NCBI GenBank assembly: GCA_946699065.1
Contig: CAMPDV010000198.1
Coordinates: forward strand, 186,001-250,000
Length of the DNA: 64,000 bases
From: Loxodes magnus
Taxonomy: Eukaryota > Ciliophora > Karyorelictea > Loxodida > Loxodidae
Direction of reading: 5' to 3'
In this document: positions 36,490-47,569 of the stretch, piece by piece
Layout of the letters: each line of letters begins with the position of its first letter
Numbering within the stretch: position 1 is the stretch's first letter
The notes under the pieces: generated by a model
Told to the model about the DNA's origin: nothing
What the model saw: only the letters and a program-made list of their open reading frames with translations
The model's database searches: none
Translations under genes and position numbers: made by a program

Positions 36490-37081
36490 GTGTTAAATCT
36501 TTTAATTAAAGTGCTTAGCAATATTGATGGTTTATTCTACTAAATTGTAAAATTATATAGAAGGAACTTAAGCATAAAAATAAGTTTATACTATTGATAA
36601 TTTAATGTGACTAGAACTATAATAAAGTTTAAAATAATTAAAAACAAAAAACTTTATTACAACTACCTCACCCCTTACAGTACCCTTTCTTAAACTTTAA
36701 TTTGCTTTCTTGCTACTCAAACATGCTTAAAGTATTGCAAACTTAAAAATGATATTTAATTGATCAAATTATCTTAAACTTATCTTAATTAACTTAATCT
36801 TATTTTATCTTAGTTTAGCTTTAATTTAAGTAGACTTTCAAATATCTTTGATGGTAACTTAAAAAGATATGCGAGCTTCTCTGTTTTAGTGAATTAGTCC
36901 AAGTTTTGATTTCTTATAGAATCCTGATTCTGCTTTTATAGTAATTTTATCCAAAGGCTTTGTTCTATATTTAGTTTCTAAATGAAAAGGTCTAGATTGT
37001 TAAATAAAAAGCATACATTTGTTAATTTCTTTCATTCTACTTTTAAACCTTAAAATACTAGAGTTAATCATTTAAACTCAT
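36490..37081 (+). repeat. ~600-bp repeat A, inner copy
   Basis: This block is the reverse complement of 50990-51655 at perhaps 85% identity (for example TTAATGTGACTAGAACTATAATAAAG near 36603, and the stretch around GGTCTAGATTGTTAAATAAA near 36990). The two copies sit at the two ends of the right-hand half of the structure, like terminal inverted repeats of a ~15 kb unit (36490-51655). Confidence 0.7.
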
Positions 37082-37683
37082 TTAGTTTATTTGGTTGAAA
37101 TTAGCTAAAGTTTCCTGATTATTCGAATTCCTAATGCAGACACACTATATTTACTTAACTTAAATAGGTTTATCAGATAAGTCTTTACATATGTAATTCT
37201 GAGAGATCTAAACTTTAGGTATAATTGCATAAAGAAGAAATAAAGTATTTATGCTTATTTCATTATTATTAAAGTACTTTAGAATGCTATGTCTTTATTT
37301 TCTTTACTCTTACTTTAATCTGCTTGCTAGAAGGCATAAGTGTTCTTTAAGCTGATTCAAAATAACCAGTTAAGAGTACCTTTTTAGATACCAAGCTATA
37401 TTCTCATTTCATCTTATTGTAGAATAACGACTCTTATACCATTTAGCTAAGTAGAAATACTTCATTGAGTACTAACTCTAGCTTTTAGAACTCCTCTCAT
37501 TTCTATTACTCTCCTTTAATAGAGTTACTATGCTTTATAGATACTAGCCTCCATAATTTTGCTTATAAGTGAATTAAAGAAATTATTATATTTTAAGGAC
37601 TTAAATTAACATTTAATGGAGTGTGCTTCAGACTAAGATTCTTCCTATTTATGGAATTGCCTCAATCAACTTTCCATTCATAA

Positions 37684-39020
37684 CCAAATTCTTCCTATAG
37701 CATCAGTGGGAGTTTTATTCCTCTTCATTTCTATTAGCAAGCGCAGAAAGAGTTGGAGGCTTAATAGTTCCAATTCTAGTGATTTTCTTCAAACTTAATA
37801 TCAAACTGGCAGTTCCCTTATCTAAGAGTGTAATGTTTGGATGTTGTAAGCAACTTTATTAACTGTTAGGAAAGACATCCTTAAGCTAATAAACCTTAAA
37901 TAGATTTTAATCCAATCAATCAGAAAGTGGCTAAAACTCATCTATCAAGCTTAAGGAAGACTCTAACTTCTAAAGTAAAGAACTAATTAAAGCAAAGGAA
38001 GATAATTAGGACAACAAGCAACTAATGGAGATTATCTAAAATTAAAAAATGCTTCCCTAGTAGAAAGTTTTCTGGCTGCTTATGAATTTAGTTCAAATAG
38101 AATCAAACTGAATGAAAGAAGGAGATTTAGTCTATTATAGGAATTTAATAATGTAGCACAGAATATTGGCTCATTTTTATATTGACTATAGTAATTTGCT
38201 TTGTACTGATGTTTTACAACTGTAAGCATCTTAATCATGAAAATAAGATAAAAAGAGATAACTTTTATTAGGTAAATTCTTAAAGAACTTAGTGAACTTT
38301 TTACACTGCTAGTAATCTTTTATTTTAGTTAAGTGAAATAGCGTAGCTTTATTGGCAGGTATCCTTGCAGGATTTCTAGGTATTGGAGAAAAAATGAAAA
38401 TAAGTTCTTCGCTACTAGAAATGAGCCTTCTCCCCAAAATAGCCTCTTCAACTTGAGCGTTTTTAGTTCTGCTCACAATTTCTTCAACTTCCATCTAATT
38501 CTTCATACCAAGAATGCTAGATTTTATAGTTTATTTTTGGTCCATTTAATTATAAAATCTTGCCTCATATGTGCTTATTCTTTTACAGCTAACTCTTCTG
38601 GAATCCTCTTTTTTATTTGCATTAATAGTGGATAAAATTGTAAGAAGACCTCGAACTTGATTTACCGAAGCATAATCTTGTTTATCTTAATGCATTAACT
38701 TCTAAGCCAGTCTGTCTTGATTGCTTTACTCTAGTTCAAAGCATTTAGTATAGTTTAAGTACTATCTTACTTATAGCTTCTGAAACAGTATATAAATAGC
38801 TTATAAGATTGATGTATTTATCCTCTTTACATTGATTTTTCTTTTTATATTTGCTTGCTATTTTAGCCCAAAAGGGAATTATAATCCAAGCTTATTTATC
38901 TTGGTAAATGAATAATCTACTTAATCTACTTATTATAAAAGATAGCTTTGGTCTCTTTCTTTATTCCTTTATATTAAACTTGGTTGGATTAAGATATTAA
39001 GTCTAGCTAACTAGTTACCT
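37684..39020. mobile_element. 1.34 kb insert in the right arm only (or deletion in the left arm)
   Basis: In the left arm CATACTTTTAAG runs straight into AATGGAAAG (27100-27130). In the right arm the same two flanks are separated by ~1.34 kb. I find no clear target-site duplication or terminal repeats, so the type of event is open: insertion, internally eliminated DNA, or loss from the left arm. It carries a complete-looking gene start. Confidence 0.5.
37690..38832 (-). CDS. unrecognised protein inside the right-arm insert, 3' part unresolved
   Basis: From ATG 38830-38832 a minus-strand frame reads MQRGQIHQSYKLFIYCFRSY, then NALNQSKAIKTDWLRSQCIK and KKRIPEELAVKEQAHMRQDF. A short intron near 38487-38500 (GTATGAAGAATTAG, 14 nt) would continue into MEVEEIVSRTKNAQVEEAIL and SPIPRNPARIPANKATLFHL. 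Another protein-like piece in the same strand lies near 37700-37800 (LKKITRIGTIKPPTLSALAN), so further introns are likely. I recognise no family. The gene has no counterpart in the left arm. Confidence 0.5.
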
Positions 39021-39727
39021 TAAAGGTATGCTATTTTAATTGATTAAAGTAGTGTAGAAATAGTTCTGAAAATAAGGTTACATCAAATGCTGGAATATAA
39101 GGTAAAGCTGCCTTTTCAAGATAAAGCTAAGTGCATGCTAGGGAACAAAGTAAAATTAACTAGATGGATATACTTTTAGTATATTGAGTATACTAAGATA
39201 TATATGAGCTACTTTAAAGCAGCTATTGAAACTTTTATACTGCTAATAATAATCTAACTTAACCTAATTTTAAACTAATTTAAACCTAATTTTAGGATGA
39301 TTGAACATGCAAAATAATCTTCTAATAGAACCTATACTTTGATGTTTTAGAGGGCAAATAAATCTTTAGTATTAGTGAGTAACTTTAAGTGTCTTTATAT
39401 AGTAGATTAGCACTATAACAAACAGTAATTAAGCATTAAAAAGATACTCAAAGATATTTTGGATTTTCCTTAAAGTTTAACAAGCAAACAGCAAAATGAA
39501 GGAGCATCAAAGTTAAATTAAGTAAAAATAGACTAAAATAGTTAAAAATAATATTATACTAATCTAATGTTTATATATAGTAAGCTATAGTAAACTTATG
39601 AAAAGACATTTGCTTTACTTTTTATAATTAATTTTACTCTAATACATACTATACACCATCAAGATCTATTTATAGATAAGATTTAAGTAAAATTGAACTA
39701 ACTAAACTTAGTGTAATTAATAGGGTT

Positions 39728-42700
39728 TCATTGCTTCCTTAGAAAATCTTTCTAAGAGATTAAGTTTTCATCCTTCATTTCATAATCTTATCTTTCTGAG
39801 ATATATTCTTCTATTTCAAGCACAGTAGTTTGATCATTTTGCTACTAATTTTTAAGATTGAAATTAGGTTTCATAAATACTTCAGAGCTCTCTTCGCTTT
39901 GTCTAGTTGTTATTAGTTTTTTGATCTACTTATTCCCTATTTGCTAATTGAAATTATCGTTCTTTAATAACTTATTAGTATCTCTATCAGAATTTATATC
40001 AAGTAATTATGAATTTTATCTTTAGGTAAACCCAGAATTAGATTCATAAGCTGCTTCTTAATCTTCCTATGTCTAAGGAAAGCACTCTTATAGAAACTAA
40101 GCGTATTTTGAGTTGTTATATAGATTATAAGAGACTTAGCTTTACTTTTTTATTTCGTGCTTTCCTAAATTAAAATCTTACTTGCAACAAAAGAGTTTTT
40201 TTCTTATTCAGGCATTACTTAAGATCTCTTATGCTAGATTTTATTTAAGAAGAATACAATTCATAGCTATACTATGATTATAGTTAAAATTATCGTCATA
40301 TTGAAATATCCAGGATAGCTATTAAACCTATCCCATATAGAGTTTTCCTTTGCACATCTTAGGACATCTTCATAATAATATTTAACTTCTTAATCTACTT
40401 TTTAAAGCTTGCAGGCCCCGTTATCAAAGTTACAAGCTTCGATATTACACTCTGGGTCGCAGATTAAATCATCTAAATTTTTAGAGTTGCAGTTGTTTAA
40501 TGTACATAACGTTTCGTTATATGGATTGGAATAATTTTAGCAGTCTCCACCATCTCACTTACACTCTCAGTTGTAGCAACTTAAATCACAAAACCCATCT
40601 CCAATAAAAGCAGATGGACAGTTATCAGGACACGATGAACAATCTGATCTATCGAAGGAACATTCCTCAATATTGCATTATTCGTCACATACTTCGTCAC
40701 TTAATCAAAAAAATTTGCAACCATGTTCTCTACAAATTTTTTCATCTCAATGCTCTTTCTGCTTTTTACTTTAAGTATTTCCTGCTTCACAATCCTATCC
40801 ATCAAACTAACATTCAGGATTATTGCAAAAACTATCACAAAAGCTATCATTTATGAAATGAACTAAGCATTTCTGTTCTTTATCGCAAGTCTAGCAATCG
40901 TTATTATCATAGTTGCAATTAGGATGATTGCAGTGACTTTGACATTTTCCATCTCCTACTTACTTTCACTTACATTTCTAGTTGCACTCTTTTGCATCCA
41001 TTAGACTTATATTCTTATTATGAGATACACAATCAAAGTAGTCGTAAAAACATTTCTCAGTGAAACAGTCTTGCTAGCAAATGTTATCCCCTATGAGTTT
41101 ACCTATGCATTCTGATTCACTATCACAGTGAGACTACTCACAATCTTAACCATCATACAAGCAAAAAATATTGAAGCAAGATCATTAACAAATTCCATCA
41201 CCTACTTAATCTCAGTAGCATTGTGGCTAACAGTGAGTAGAGTTGACTTCAATGTACTGATTATAATAATTACAGTCACCTCCATCAAAGTTATTTTAAG
41301 GATTATTACAAGTTAAATCACATCAACCGTTTTTAATTTATCTATTGAAGCAAAAATAATCATAGTAATTATCTCAACATTTTCCATTATCCCATTAGCA
41401 AGCGTAATTATCACATTTCTGATCGCATTTATTATTGCTTCTCATTTCATAAGTGCATTCAACGTCACAAGCATCCTGAATCGCTAGCTTTTTATATATT
41501 TCTCGTAAATCTTCAGTTTACTCTAGTTAAAAGCCTATGCAATCTCCATTGTCATATGAACATTCTATAATATTGCAATCAGGATCACATCATTTATCTC
41601 CGACTTAAGTGACAAAGCATTTCTTATTGATATCACAGTAGCAATCAAGTCCGTCTCAATGGCAACTTCAATTGAAGCAAGTTTGTTAACAAATTCCGTC
41701 ATTTACATTCTTTCACTGGCAGCCTGGACTACAATAATCTTCTTTCTCCTCAATCGTATTTGATTCACAATCTCCCCCATCATATTCGCAGTCTAAATTA
41801 TCACAAGCTTCTTCGCAAATTCCATTCCCTTTTTACTGCAAGTTACAATTCTAATCACCACATAAACAGTCTCCGTTATCGAAATTGCAAGCTACAGTAT
41901 TACATTAGACCTCACATTCGCCATTTTCCAACAAATGTTACGAACATCCACAATCTTATCGAAGCAATTAATGCTTCACTGTCTGAACTTTGTTCAACTC
42001 TTATGCTGCATCAAGATCATATCAAAAGTACTGATTATGGAAATCCTTTATGCAACTCTCGTATTTTAAGGGGAAAATGTCTTAACTGCCATATGTAAGT
42101 ATAGTAAAGACTGCGTGAATAACGACAATGAAAGAAAGAACCCTTAGAATTCTACTCTAAATTCAAATGGAAACCTTTTTAGGTTTTCCATAAAGCCTAA
42201 GAAGTAAAATTTTGTCTACTCAGTAGATAAAAACTATGACAATAAAGACTGCAATTATTAAAGAAGGAATAGCAGCTGAATACACTAAAGAAGTAGAGAG
42301 AATGGCTAGTATCTAAGAGTAATTTACTGCTATATCAAAAATAGGTCCTACCATAGTTCTGTTTAGATCTAATTAAGTTTTAGCTCTCTTTGCTTTTCTC
42401 CTTTATATTAAAACTTAGAAAGGTCAGACGATTAAATTGGTTAGTGGAGGTGAAATAATACACGAAAATATGGTTAGGGTAATAGGATTTCCGACTTCTA
42501 GGTATCATTTTCTCGTAAAATCCCCATATTTCTTAGCATTAACTATGAGAGTTATAAATGCCATACTAATAAAGGAAATGATGAATATTTTAACCATTAT
42601 TGATCTATTTAGCTACCCAACATTGTGGATTTTTTCAAGTTTGGTGGATTATAGAAATACTATCTTAGTTAAGAAGCCTAATATTATAATACTACCACAG

Positions 42701-44211
42701 ATAGTAAGCTTTCATAGAATGTCATTCTAAATAGCTTTTTTAAAATTATCACAGAAGTCTGAAACTTTCGTATGCTGGATAAAAATTTCATCTGCACTTT
42801 GAAACAAACACCAACAGAAATAAGTTTCATCATTATAAATAAAAGTTTTAGATGCTACTTCGATAGAAAACTCTTGTATTTAAAACCCAGTTTTATCTTC
42901 AACTTCTTTGAAATGAGCATAGCAATCTTCCTTTGTTTAAATCCTGGTCTATTGAGATTTTATAATTTGTACCACTATCAACATCAAAGCTAGAACCAGA
43001 GCCATTAAAGTATAAGAAAAGAATTTTCTAATTTTCTTATGTTTGCTTTCTAAATTGTCTCAACATATATTCTCAGGTACTTCAACATGATTCACTTGCA
43101 GAGGAATTTTACCTTATCATCTTAAATTTTATGGCTAAAGCATTTTAAAGTTTGCATTATAAGACTAGAAACATTTATCTTTTGACTCTTTAAACTAGAA
43201 TATTATATAAACCCTTTCTATCTTGAAGTTATTAAGTTCTTTATGTCTCTATATTATCTCATCTATCTACTTGCTTACATCTTCTTTTTTAGACTATAGC
43301 TTTTACATGTGCTTTTATAATCCTTTACTAGGCTCTTAGTTTACTAATTGGTTCATCTAGCTCTATAGCCTGGAAATATCATGCTATATTTTAGCTTTTC
43401 GTGAGTAAAGTTTAAGTAGTCCTTTGAAATTTCTACCAAATGATACTTCATGAATCTCTCCGAATTTTTACTGGAAAAATTCTTTAACTTATTACTCAGT
43501 TATACCTTCAGAAGGCAGTGCACATACTTCCACTGCATATTGATGGGTTTAAAAATCCTTTTCTTAATATTCTCTTAAAAGTCTATTGATTCTTATCTAG
43601 TAGAGAACAATAAAAGAAATTAAAACCAAAGAATTAGCAAAGTCTACAATACAGTAAGCAACTTGATACTTCTTTGTCTTATTTAGAAGTTCATCTTCCT
43701 ACTTATAATAGTCTTCAGATATCAAGCTTTCGTATTCTTATAGCGAAAATTCTTTCGACTTTGACAGAGTTTGGTAACTTTGCGAATGTGCGTCCTCAAT
43801 TTCTATTACACTTGTGCCTGAATCCAAATTTCCAAGAGAAATACGGTCTAGGAACGTTACCTCATCTTTATTAAACCATTCTCCCTTTCAGTTGCTCACT
43901 ACCAAGAAAAAGCTATTAGCGCTTATTATTGCCAGACAAATAGACAGTCATTTGAGGAAATCAAAGTACATAAATAAGCCCAAATCCTATTTTTTAAGAA
44001 CGTCTATTTTAGTAGAAAAGATAGGATATTATCTAGGGTTCTTATTAGCCAAATCTACAAATGTATGTTGCCATTTGTACTACTAAGCTTTCTATAGATC
44101 TGGCTTTTCTGTATTTTCTGCTTCTTAGATGTAGTCAATCGAGTCTTCTACAGTTTTAGCTAAAGCTTTCTAGGCGAATCTCCTTTCAAAAATGGTGAAT
44201 ATCTCAGACAT
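39728..44211 (-). CDS. OSCA/TMEM63-like channel with LNR repeat array, copy 2
   Basis: Mirror copy of the gene at 21934-26417: ATG 44209-44211, TGA 39728-39730, same 4484-nt span and same 17-nt intron (40165-40181). So it also gives 1488 residues and looks intact. A few substitutions change residues, for example in the second extracellular stretch (EVNFLDRISIG in copy 1, EVTFLDRISLG here) and around 40745-40780. Domain order is as in copy 1: membrane helices with an RRM-like cytosolic region, 13 LNR repeats, a final TM and an acidic tail. Both copies keep ~1.9 kb of shared upstream DNA, so both probably keep the same promoter. Confidence 0.72.
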
Positions 44212-46103
44212 AGCTATATGTAACTATACTAACAAAAAGCTTAAATTGATACTTTAATTTTAAAGAACTAACTCAAAATGACTGCACTCATCTAATTAAG
44301 TCTTAAATTTGAGGTTTTTTAGCAGGTTAATTAGCTTATTTAAGCAGATATTGAATAGTTTCAAACTTCTATCTCAGTCCTTAAGACTTATGAAGCTCTT
44401 TTCTAAATCCCTTATACAAGATGATCTGTTTGTATGAATCATACTTATAGCAGGCTATTTTATGATAGCAAAATCAGATTTTCAGATAGCTGAGTATCTT
44501 TAATTATGAAAAGCAAAACTACTGCTATTAGCATTTATAGACTTTGTAAGTATTTAGTGATTTTCCAAATAGCTGAGATATATATCAGTAAATATTGACA
44601 CTCTTATGATATTAGAATGCTTAAACGTTTTTATTATTAAATGACACATTTAAAGGCTATCTGCATAAGCTTGCTGCTTTTAATGGAGTATCTTTGAGTG
44701 TTGAAGTATAGAATTAGTAGATTTTAGACCGTATGAGTTTGTATATTTGTAATAAGCTTTTATGACTTAGAAGTAGCTCAGTTAAAAGGCAAGACACTCA
44801 TTAGCATAATAGGTAAATGTAGTATCATATTAGCTCCATCTAATTACTATCTGGATTACTTTTTCCTTAAATAACTTACGCTATAAGTATAATGCTTCTT
44901 TAAAACTACTCATTTCTATATTCTTATGGTTAGCTAAAGCTTAGCTTCATTATTTTCCACTTAATACTCACATTATTCGTCTGTATAAGTCAAACTTACA
45001 ATATCTTTAAGTAAATCTCGAATTGTGAATCTAATCTGAGTATTTCTAGTTTACTTAAAAGCTAAGAAAGTTCTACACTAAAATCTCACCAGCTCTAATA
45101 ACTGGATGATCTAGCAACATTATTAAGGGATTAACTAAAATGTGCTCTTCACTGGTTATACCAAAGAAGCTTTATATATTAAAGTTTGCTGTGTATTTTA
45201 TCCAATTGAAGGATATATCTATTATAGCTTGGTTGCTTTATATTGCTAAATATATCATTTGAACTATCCTAGTAGCTTATCCCTTTCCTGCTCTTTGTAT
45301 TCTTACTTAGTCTTAAATGTTGCTTTAAATAGAATGTAGTAAAGTTTAAGATTATAGGTATTTTAAATCCTCTAGCTGTAGCTTAAAGGATAGAGCTATA
45401 AAGAGATTGCTAGCATTGTAATTAAAGATAGTTTGATATACTGATTCTTATGAAGTTTGTCAGTTACTACAATTATTTAAAGCAAAACTGATATCGTTTC
45501 TAGCTTTAGAACTTAAGGAAACATAAGTTCAAAATAAAGTGGAGAGTAAAAGCCTAAATTACTTTACCTTTCTCTTTTTTCTAAAAAGGGTTTCAATTTA
45601 ATCTATTTACTTGAACTAATCCCAAAACTATTACTTTCAGTTTTATTTAATCAAATTTACTAATTTTGTCTTAATAAGTTGACATTATAACTCCAACTAG
45701 GAAACTCCTTATCCACTTGAAGTAGCAACAATGCTGTCTATTAAGAAGCTTGAAAATGCTTTCTATCCATGATGATAAGATCTAATATGCTTATGGTTTA
45801 GTAAGATCTAGAAAGCTTAGTTTTAGTGATATATAAAGCTATTTATCTACCACACTAATTTATCATTTAGGAGTAAGATATCAAGTATCAGCTTCTGCTA
45901 ACTGTAATACTATTGCAGGGATTCGCTAAGTTTAGAATCAAGTCAATATATTAAGAATCCAGTTGCTTTAAGACTATTATCCCTTTATAAGAAAGTACTA
46001 AGAACCAACCATACACAGAAGCCACTCTTTTCCTTTTATTGCATTAATTGGCTACTCTTAGAATTTAGTCGAACCAAAGCTATTTAAACTTATAAAGTCT
46101 TTA
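44212..46103. promoter_or_regulatory. shared upstream flank of channel copy 2
   Basis: About 1.9 kb duplicated together with the gene (partner 20034-21933). No gene is seen in it. Its retention in both arms is consistent with, but does not show, a regulatory role. Confidence 0.35.
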
Positions 46104-46796
46104 GTAGACATACTTCCACTGCATATTGATGGATTTAAAAATCCTTTTCTTAATATTCTCTTAAAAGTCTATTGATTCTTATCTAGTAGAGAACAATAAA
46201 AGAAATTAAAACCAAAGAATTAGCAAAGTCTACAATACAGTAAGCAACTTGATACTTCTTTGTCTTATTTAGAAGTTCATCTTCCTACTTATAATAGTCT
46301 TCAGATATCAAGCTTTCGTATTCTTATAGCGAAAATTCTTTCGACTTTGACAGAGTTTGGTAACTTTGCGAATGTGCGTCCTCAATTTCTACTACACTTG
46401 TGCCTGAATCCAAATTTCCAAGAGAAATACAGTCTAGGAAATTAACCTCATCTTTATTAAACCATTCTCCCTTTCAGTTACATACTACCAAGATAAAGCT
46501 ATTAGCGCTTATTATTGCCAGACAAATAGACAGTCATTTGAGGAAATCAAAGTACATAAATAAGCCCAAATCCTATTTTTTTAAAATTCTATTTTAGTAG
46601 AAAAGATAGGATATTATCTAGGGTTCTTATTAGCCAAATCTACAAATGTATGTTGCCATTTGTACTACTAAGCTTTCTGTAGATCTGGCTTTTCTGTATT
46701 TTCTGCTTCTTAGATGTAGTCAATCGAGTCTTCTACAGTTTTAGCTAAAGCTTTCTAGTCGGATCTCCTTTCAAAAATGTTTAATATCTCAGACAT
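46104..46796 (-). pseudogene. third, N-terminal fragment of the channel gene
   Basis: Starts with ATG 46794-46796 (MSEILNIFERRSDQKALAK, cf. MSEIFTIFERRFPQKALAK in copy 1) and follows the first ~230 codons. It stops abruptly where copy 1 reads GTGGAAGTATGT. A single-base deletion near 46582 relative to copies 1 and 2 shifts the frame after QYPIFSTKI. The 5' flank is unrelated to that of the full copies. It is therefore a truncated, frameshifted relic left by an earlier round of duplication. Confidence 0.85.
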
Positions 46797-46803
46797 CTTT
46801 ATT

Positions 46804-47569
46804 ATGGACTTTTTGCAATGATATCAATAAATAAAATTATTACTTCTATTTTAGCTTAAAGTGCAAACTACAAGATAATTGCTTATTTTCATTCATTTTG
46901 ACGTGAAATCTGGTAATTTTTTTAACAGGCTAAATACTTCTTTTTACACTGGATAGCTTTAACTAGTCACATTTTTCCTGATTTTACTTTTAAATCATAT
47001 TTCTAAATTACTTATAATAAGATACTTATTTGCATACATCAATCTTCACTTTGTCTTTTTAGGCTATAAAGAAAGATTTTAATTTATTACAGCAAAACCT
47101 ATTATTTAGATATTGGTGGCTAGACTTCAAACAGACAGCGAAACTAGATAAAAAAGCAAATCATTCTTATATTTTACCAAAATACAAGCATTTACACTCT
47201 ATCTTAAGAATACAGTCAGTTGGATTTTATAATTGAGATGGCTCTTTCAAGATGTATTAAGGTTTTAAAGCTAAGAGATTATGATACTAGATTTTAGGAA
47301 TGAAGCCTTATGAGTGTTTACCAAAAGGGTGTAACATCTTTCGCAGTCGATACTTCATATAGTATCTTGGAATAACTTTTGAAGTAAGTAGTTAATAGAT
47401 CTTCTTTATGTGAAATTTGGTAATTTTATTAAAGTTTTTATCTTTGAGCTTTATAATCTAGACAACTAAATCAGTTTTAAATACAAGATTATCCTTTAAT
47501 GGTACAAAGTATCATATTAGAAGAAGTCACTCCTACATAAATCCAAATTTCTTCTATAATCTATTTTAG
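46804..47569 (+). CDS. unrecognised protein, 249 residues, one 16-nt intron
   Basis: ATG 46804 to TAG 47567-47569 with one intron near 46913-46928 (GTAATTTTTTTAACAG) leaves exactly 250 codons. The product is rich in aromatic residues: LLIFIHFDVKSGQILLFTLD, then LFRYWWLDFKQTAKLDKKAN, GFYNWDGSFKMYQGFKAKRL, YECLPKGCNIFRSRYF. Trp (TGA and TGG) and Cys are common, unlike the surrounding non-coding DNA. I do not recognise it. Its ATG is only 7 bp from the start codon of the truncated channel fragment on the other strand. Confidence 0.55.

Larger units (their letters stand above)
37082..46112 (-). repeat. right arm of the inverted duplication
   Basis: Reverse-complement partner of 20034-27724. After subtracting the right-arm-only insert (37684-39020), its length (~7.69 kb) equals that of the left arm. 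The outer end (about 46104-46112) fuses the shared upstream sequence to a third fragment of the channel gene. Confidence 0.88.

Noticed and set aside
37684-39020. DNA transposon with terminal inverted repeats
   Set aside because: No terminal inverted repeats beyond a 4-bp coincidence, no target duplication and no transposase motif seen.
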